26,516 bases of DNA from Bacteroidetes bacterium UBA2322 (GTDB lineage: Bacteria; Bacteroidota; Bacteroidia; Chitinophagales; UBA2359). The translations under genes were made by a program, and so were the position numbers. Under the pieces are notes generated by a model that saw only the letters and a list, made by a program, of their open reading frames with translations, had not been told where the DNA came from and ran no database searches. How positions within the stretch are numbered: the first letter of the stretch is position 1; every line of letters starts with the position of its first letter. The DNA lies in assembly GCA_002345145.1 (NCBI GenBank), contig DDVC01000199.1, forward strand, positions 1 to 26,516. Direction: 5' to 3'. Below are positions 22,084-26,516 of the stretch, piece by piece.

Positions 22084-25000
22084 ATGTTATGCCTCCCGTA
22101 CCTACTCATGACGGTTTTAGTCATCATGTTATGGGCTATGCCGGCAAATGCGCAAACCCCTTTTGAGGAATACGATTTTTGTGGTACCACAGAAGAAAGT
22201 ATTCCGGATTATGAAGAACCCACTACCGCCAACATGCCGCTTGGATGCCAAACCCTTATTTATGTAAGAGTAAACGTTACGTTTATTCAAGACGGAAGCG
22301 GTGGCGATAGCTTTACCCCAACCGGAAACGGAAGCGCCACACTGCCTTCTGATTATACCGGTAATGACTTTGCCGAAGATTTGGTGAACCGAATGAATGA
22401 ATACCTTGCCAACAACCTGCCTATGAATGCCTGTAATGGCTGGTTGTACTATATGCCCGAAGCAAATGCCCTTTTTGGTACAGCAGCGCTTACCCCGCCC
22501 GCCGGCTGGATGCCCCCACAAGCAGCCCCCCAAGTGCCATTTAGACTTTTGCTCAGCAGTGTAAACTATGTGGCTAACCAAGCCTATTTTGATAATGCAA
22601 CTAATACGCTGTTAGGAACACTTGGCGCTAATAACGCTTTAAACATAGCCAACCAAATAGAGATATTTGTTCACCCAAACGGCGAAAGTGGTGGTGTCGC
22701 ATTTAGTACCGGGTACCCGCGTGTGTTAGTCAAAAATGCCCGAAACCTTTTTGGTTGTAATACCTATTTCTCCGAAATTACCCTCCACGAACTTGGTCAC
22801 GCTTTTGGATTAAGACACACTTTCTATCGGTACACTTGTCCAAGTGGAGATGCTGCCGGTAATGCCTGTCCTCTTTTTGACGACAACCAAAATATCTGCG
22901 ATATACCATACGACCTTAACGTAAGTGGCTCTTACACCGATGACTGGAATGCCAACTGTGAGTCACCAATCAGTTTGCAAAACCAATACTCTGATGCCTT
23001 GGCTTCTACACCGGTAGCGGCTCCTTGTGGTGCCGGTTTATGGCTTACCCAACCCGCCGGAGTTCCCTACTGGCGATGGCAGCCCTGCAACGAACCGGAA
23101 GAAATAGACAATAACACCATGAACTATTTAGCAGGCTTGCCTTTTGCTCACGCTTTTACACAAGAGCAAATAGGCATTATGATGAACAGAATAGCATCTT
23201 TGTATAACCCATACATTGTAACCTCTAATGAGCTCTTTCCGGTAGTACTTATTAACGAGCTCAACCCAATTCAGTATTTCAATTGCAATGCCTCTTATGG
23301 TAATGCGGTAGCTAACAGCATGGCTTCTATATGTTTATCGGAAGGATATGCCGTACTGAATGCCTATAATGCTGATTGGAGCGGACCCGCCTACACATGG
23401 TCTAATGGCGCTACTACTGCCCAAAATATCGTTTCGGAGCCCGGCGTTTACAGCGTTACGGTTACTGCAAGTGGCGGCTGTATAGGCACAGCTTCCATAA
23501 ATGTACTCCCCATGCCCTATGTAGAACTGCCTCCTGCCATTACAATTTGCACAGGCAGCCTTCCTCAGCAACTATCGGTTGAACACCAAGCAGGCAACAG
23601 TTATGTTTGGACTATTAACGGCGTAAATCAGGCTAATAACAATCCGTCTATTGCCATTTCTGCCTCCGGCAACTACTCCGTTACGGTTACCAATGCCAAT
23701 AACTGCACCGCCTCAGCCACCACCAATGTTACCATAAACCCCAACCCCCAAGTAACTTTCTCCCAACCGCTTTACATGCTTTGCCCCGAAACGCTACCCT
23801 TTGATTTACAAATACAAGTAACAAGCGGCACAGCCCCCTACAGCTTTACTTGGGATACCGATACCCAAACCGAAACCGTTATTGCCCCCGGCACCTACTC
23901 CCTCACCGTTACCGATGCCAACGGCTGCACCGCCTCCGCCACTACTACCGTTGTTTTATTTGAACCGCCAACTCCCCAAATCATCATGACCCAAAACGAA
24001 TGTACCGTAACCCTTACAGCAAGTGGCGGCAATTCTTATTTGTGGAATAACGGAAGTGCTGATGAAGCAATAGAAGTTGCCGCCCCCAATACCTACACCG
24101 TTATTGCAACCGATGCCAACGGCTGCACCGCCCAAGCCGGCTACGAGGTACTGTCAACCGATATTGCCCCCACCGATTTTAGCGGTACCTACATGGTAGG
24201 CGACCCCGCCAATAACATACCCGGCGTACAGCAAGATGCCGCCGGCAACGAACTCTGGGACGGGCTAAACCTCCGTTTTGCCGGTACACTCGTTGTACCC
24301 GCCAACAGAACCCTCCATATCCGCAACTCCGACCTCCAAATGGTAGGGCAAACCACTAAAATAGAGGTGAAACAAGGAGCAAAACTCCTTATAAACAATA
24401 ACTCCGTTTTGCGCGCCGATGGCTGCCAAAACAACTACTGGCAAGGCATACTCATAGAAGGCAATACCAACAAAGCACACCCTACCGACTACTACGCCAA
24501 CGGCAGCCCACACCACGGCGTAGCCATTGTAGAAAACAGCCTGATACGCGATGCCAATACCGCCTTACATGCCTATGACTTGATAGATGTATCCGGTTCT
24601 ACTATGGGCGGCGGTATTGTATATGCCAAAAACAGCCAATTCATAAACAACAGAGTAAGCATTCAGTTAGACCGTTTCAGGGGTGAACCCGGCGGACCCA
24701 AATACTACCAAAAAAGCATTATAGAAGACAATACTTTTTATAACGACGATGCCTCTTGGTTTCATATTGCCCAAAACCCCTTTACCCACATAGCCCTCAA
24801 TACCGCCGGACCCGGGCTCACCATTAGGCAAAATAATTTTACTGCCCAAAACGCCTTGCCCCTTGAAAACCGAGGCGCCGGCATACGCACCGTAAATACG
24901 CATATAAATATACACAACAACGAGTTCCACCACATCTTACACGGCATAGATGCCTACAACCTGCCCTCCATACACAGAGGGCTTATTGTAAAAGAAAATT

Positions 25001-26358
25001 CCTTTTTCAGCGCCCACCGATGCTTGAGCATGAGCGGCGGCGTATTGGCTACCATTGCCCAAAACAACTTTTTTGATATACAAGCCGGCACACAAGACCT
25101 AAACGGTTATGGCATTTTTGCCGATGCCGTATGGGGTTACGATATAAGCGCCAATACTTTCACCTGTACCTTTGGCAATAATACCAACCCCTACAACCTT
25201 GGCATTGTAGCCCGAAACGGCACCAACCAGGCAAGTACCATTTTAGACAACTACTTTGGAGGCAGTTTTGGCATTGCCAACCTCTTTGCCGGACAAAACA
25301 GCCGACTCATAGTGGACTGCAACATCTACGACAATAACATCAACAACGACTGGGTTATCAACGGCTTCCTCAACGACCAAGGAGAATGTGTGCCATTATA
25401 CCCCCTCAAAGCCCGTCGCAATACCTTCCATACCCCCATACCCGGCATCAACGGCTACAATATAGATGCCACCGACTACCTAAACCCCACCGACCCCACC
25501 TATCTGTTTCAGTATGTAGGGCAGCCCGGGTTTAATCCAACCAGTGTAATTGGTAATATACAAGTTGATAATTTCTGTTTCCTTACTCCCGTTTCCTTTG
25601 AAAACAGCCAATGCAGTTTAGACCCCGATGCCTGCGGTGCTTGCGACCCCGACTGCTGGCGCGCGTTGTTAGACCAAACCACCGAAGAAAGCAAAATCGT
25701 TTATTTGCAAACCCGCCTGCTGCGCGCGCAGTTGTGCAGTGGCAGAGAAGAAGAAGCCAAACAAGACCTGCGCACCCAAAACACTACCGAAAGTGCCAAA
25801 CTACTGACCGCTACTTACGAAAGCGAACAAAAGCCCGACAGCGCATGGCTATACCTGCAACAAATACCCGATGACAATGCCGAAAACATTGCCTTTAAAG
25901 ACCTCTACACCCAACTCCTGCAAGGCATACAGCCCCCCGCCGGCAGTGGTAAAACCATGAGCATACAAGAGTTATACCTGCGCCAAACTGCCCTGCAAGA
26001 GCATGCGCCCACTGCCCCCATAGCACAAGCCATTAATGCAAGTTACTATGGAGAAGTGTATTACAAGAATGTAAGCTACTTACGCAATAACAGCCAACAG
26101 GCAGCAAATACAGGACTAAACAATTTGCTTATATACCCCAACCCCGCCGCCAATACAGCAACCATACAGTTGCAACGCCCAACCGAACAAGTATGGCAAC
26201 TCCATATTTACAACCTGCAAGGCGTACTGCAAAAAACCTATACTTGCAATGGCAGTGTTTTGGTATTGCCTATAGACTTGCCTAATGGTATGTATATTTG
26301 CAAAGCCATTACCGGCACACAAGTTCTTAGCATTCAAAAATTACTCATAGTTAAGTAG
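22084..26358 (+). CDS. Giant T9SS-secreted M43-type metalloprotease with Ig-like repeats and beta-helix
   Basis: Counted from the ATG at 22084, 1424 residues. The order is: a hydrophobic signal core ending at PANAQ (~24). Next, an M43/pappalysin-like metalloprotease region with HELGHAFGLRH (235-245, zinc ligands His235, His239, His245, base Glu236) and the Met-turn NTMNY (Met346). Then four Ig/SprB-like repeats (~419-691), and a parallel beta-helix-like region (~700-1105) with repeated short 'NNxF/DNTF' turns. A cysteine-containing helical segment (DPDACGACDPDCW, ~1180) follows. Last is a T9SS type A sorting domain from IYPNPAANTATIQL (~1350) to the C-terminus. The product is exported and probably attached to the surface or released. 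A GTG at 22069 is an alternative in-frame start, but the real start is probably ATG 21989 across a G-tract slip. Confidence 0.85.
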   Translation: MLCLPYLLMTVLVIMLWAMPANAQTPFEEYDFCGTTEESIPDYEEPTTANMPLGCQTLIYVRVNVTFIQDGSGGDSFTPTGNGSATLPSDYTGNDFAEDLVNRMNEYLANNLPMNACNGWLYYMPEANALFGTAALTPPAGWMPPQAAPQVPFRLLLSSVNYVANQAYFDNATNTLLGTLGANNALNIANQIEIFVHPNGESGGVAFSTGYPRVLVKNARNLFGCNTYFSEITLHELGHAFGLRHTFYRYTCPSGDAAGNACPLFDDNQNICDIPYDLNVSGSYTDDWNANCESPISLQNQYSDALASTPVAAPCGAGLWLTQPAGVPYWRWQPCNEPEEIDNNTMNYLAGLPFAHAFTQEQIGIMMNRIASLYNPYIVTSNELFPVVLINELNPIQYFNCNASYGNAVANSMASICLSEGYAVLNAYNADWSGPAYTWSNGATTAQNIVSEPGVYSVTVTASGGCIGTASINVLPMPYVELPPAITICTGSLPQQLSVEHQAGNSYVWTINGVNQANNNPSIAISASGNYSVTVTNANNCTASATTNVTINPNPQVTFSQPLYMLCPETLPFDLQIQVTSGTAPYSFTWDTDTQTETVIAPGTYSLTVTDANGCTASATTTVVLFEPPTPQIIMTQNECTVTLTASGGNSYLWNNGSADEAIEVAAPNTYTVIATDANGCTAQAGYEVLSTDIAPTDFSGTYMVGDPANNIPGVQQDAAGNELWDGLNLRFAGTLVVPANRTLHIRNSDLQMVGQTTKIEVKQGAKLLINNNSVLRADGCQNNYWQGILIEGNTNKAHPTDYYANGSPHHGVAIVENSLIRDANTALHAYDLIDVSGSTMGGGIVYAKNSQFINNRVSIQLDRFRGEPGGPKYYQKSIIEDNTFYNDDASWFHIAQNPFTHIALNTAGPGLTIRQNNFTAQNALPLENRGAGIRTVNTHINIHNNEFHHILHGIDAYNLPSIHRGLIVKENSFFSAHRCLSMSGGVLATIAQNNFFDIQAGTQDLNGYGIFADAVWGYDISANTFTCTFGNNTNPYNLGIVARNGTNQASTILDNYFGGSFGIANLFAGQNSRLIVDCNIYDNNINNDWVINGFLNDQGECVPLYPLKARRNTFHTPIPGINGYNIDATDYLNPTDPTYLFQYVGQPGFNPTSVIGNIQVDNFCFLTPVSFENSQCSLDPDACGACDPDCWRALLDQTTEESKIVYLQTRLLRAQLCSGREEEAKQDLRTQNTTESAKLLTATYESEQKPDSAWLYLQQIPDDNAENIAFKDLYTQLLQGIQPPAGSGKTMSIQELYLRQTALQEHAPTAPIAQAINASYYGEVYYKNVSYLRNNSQQAANTGLNNLLIYPNPAANTATIQLQRPTEQVWQLHIYNLQGVLQKTYTCNGSVLVLPIDLPNGMYICKAITGTQVLSIQKLLIVK
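23338..24156 (+). repeat. Four tandem Ig/SprB-like repeats within the giant gene
   Basis: Four units of about 60-75 residues each follow the pattern 'Y-x-W-x-N/D ... G-x-Y-S/T-V-T-V-T-x-x-x-x-C'. Units 3 and 4 share TDANGCTA, and the DNA word CGATGCCAACGGCTGCACCG recurs at about 23912 and 24111. Unit 2 has the near-identical NANNCTASATT. Such repeats usually act as spacers or adhesive domains in T9SS cargo. Confidence 0.7.
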
Positions 26359-26367
26359 TTATCATTT

Positions 26368-26409
26368 GCCCTTAACACTACTGAAATTCAGTAGTGTTAA
26401 GGGCTTTTA
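26368..26409 (+). terminator. Terminator of the giant gene
   Basis: A near-perfect 37-base palindrome has 18-bp arms (26368-26385 and 26387-26404), followed by TTTTATTT. It lies nine bases after the stop codon. Confidence 0.88.
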
Positions 26410-26431
26410 TTTACTTTTAAAAATACGCAAC

Positions 26432-26516
26432 ATGAAAATGTACATGAATATAGTGCTTTTTGTCTTGTTTCATTTTGAAATGCTTTATGCCCAACAAAGT
26501 TATTTGTTCAATAAAA
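26432..26516 (+). CDS. Start of a secreted protein, cut by the window edge
   Basis: The frame opens with ATG at 26432 and stays open for 28 codons to the end of the window. It reads MKMYMNIVLFVLF followed by HFEMLYAQQSY, which looks like a signal peptide with likely cleavage after LYA or AQ. It lies 27 bases after the terminator hairpin. The family cannot be told from this fragment. Confidence 0.6.
   Translation, partial: MKMYMNIVLFVLFHFEMLYAQQSYLFNK

Overview
The window comes from a member of the Bacteroidota, probably of the Chitinophagia/Saprospiria/Sphingobacteriia type. The evidence is TAnnTTTG -7 promoter elements, mostly AT-rich starts without Shine-Dalgarno sequences, a C-terminal type IX secretion (T9SS) sorting domain on a giant secreted protein, and a carboxypeptidase-regulatory-like domain. 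Genus and species cannot be read from the sequence. Most of the window is dense, ordinary chromosome, with accessory-looking DNA at both ends.

Layout. Bases 1-1044 hold no gene. They contain two tandem copies of a 262-bp unit, each built around a foldback element of small GC-rich hairpins, followed by a nested dyad and the nqr promoter. Bases 1045-7157 are a complete nqrABCDEF operon for the Na+-translocating NADH:quinone reductase, closed by a strong terminator. A secreted DUF3108/TapB-like protein follows (7346-8053). It converges on a leftward block, read from 13779 down to 8114: O6-methylguanine-DNA methyltransferase, a family 2 glycosyltransferase, a sigma factor with an unusual N-terminal domain, a ChaN-like protein, a YheT-type alpha/beta hydrolase, and a nitronate monooxygenase/FabK-like flavoprotein.

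From 13908 the genes run rightward: proC, an ADP-ribosylglycohydrolase, msrB, lepA, a bile-acid:Na+ symporter-family transporter, a DUF922 putative metalloprotease and a secreted GH18 protein. Next come tRNA-Pro(CGG) and tRNA-Thr(CGT), then a 1.4-kresidue M43-protease/Ig-repeat/beta-helix/T9SS protein, and the first 28 codons of another secreted protein at the right edge.

The sodium pump and the SBF-family transporter are both Na+-linked, so the pump could energise the transporter. The other genes look like independent housekeeping, repair and envelope functions.

The points most worth following up are: (i) a G9 tract at 22071-22079 that puts a lysine-rich N-terminal leader out of frame with the giant T9SS protein (phase variation or a homopolymer assembly error); (ii) the fusion of a carboxypeptidase-regulatory-like beta-sandwich to an ECF-type sigma factor; (iii) the duplicated foldback element, in which two hairpins differ by a compensatory base pair.
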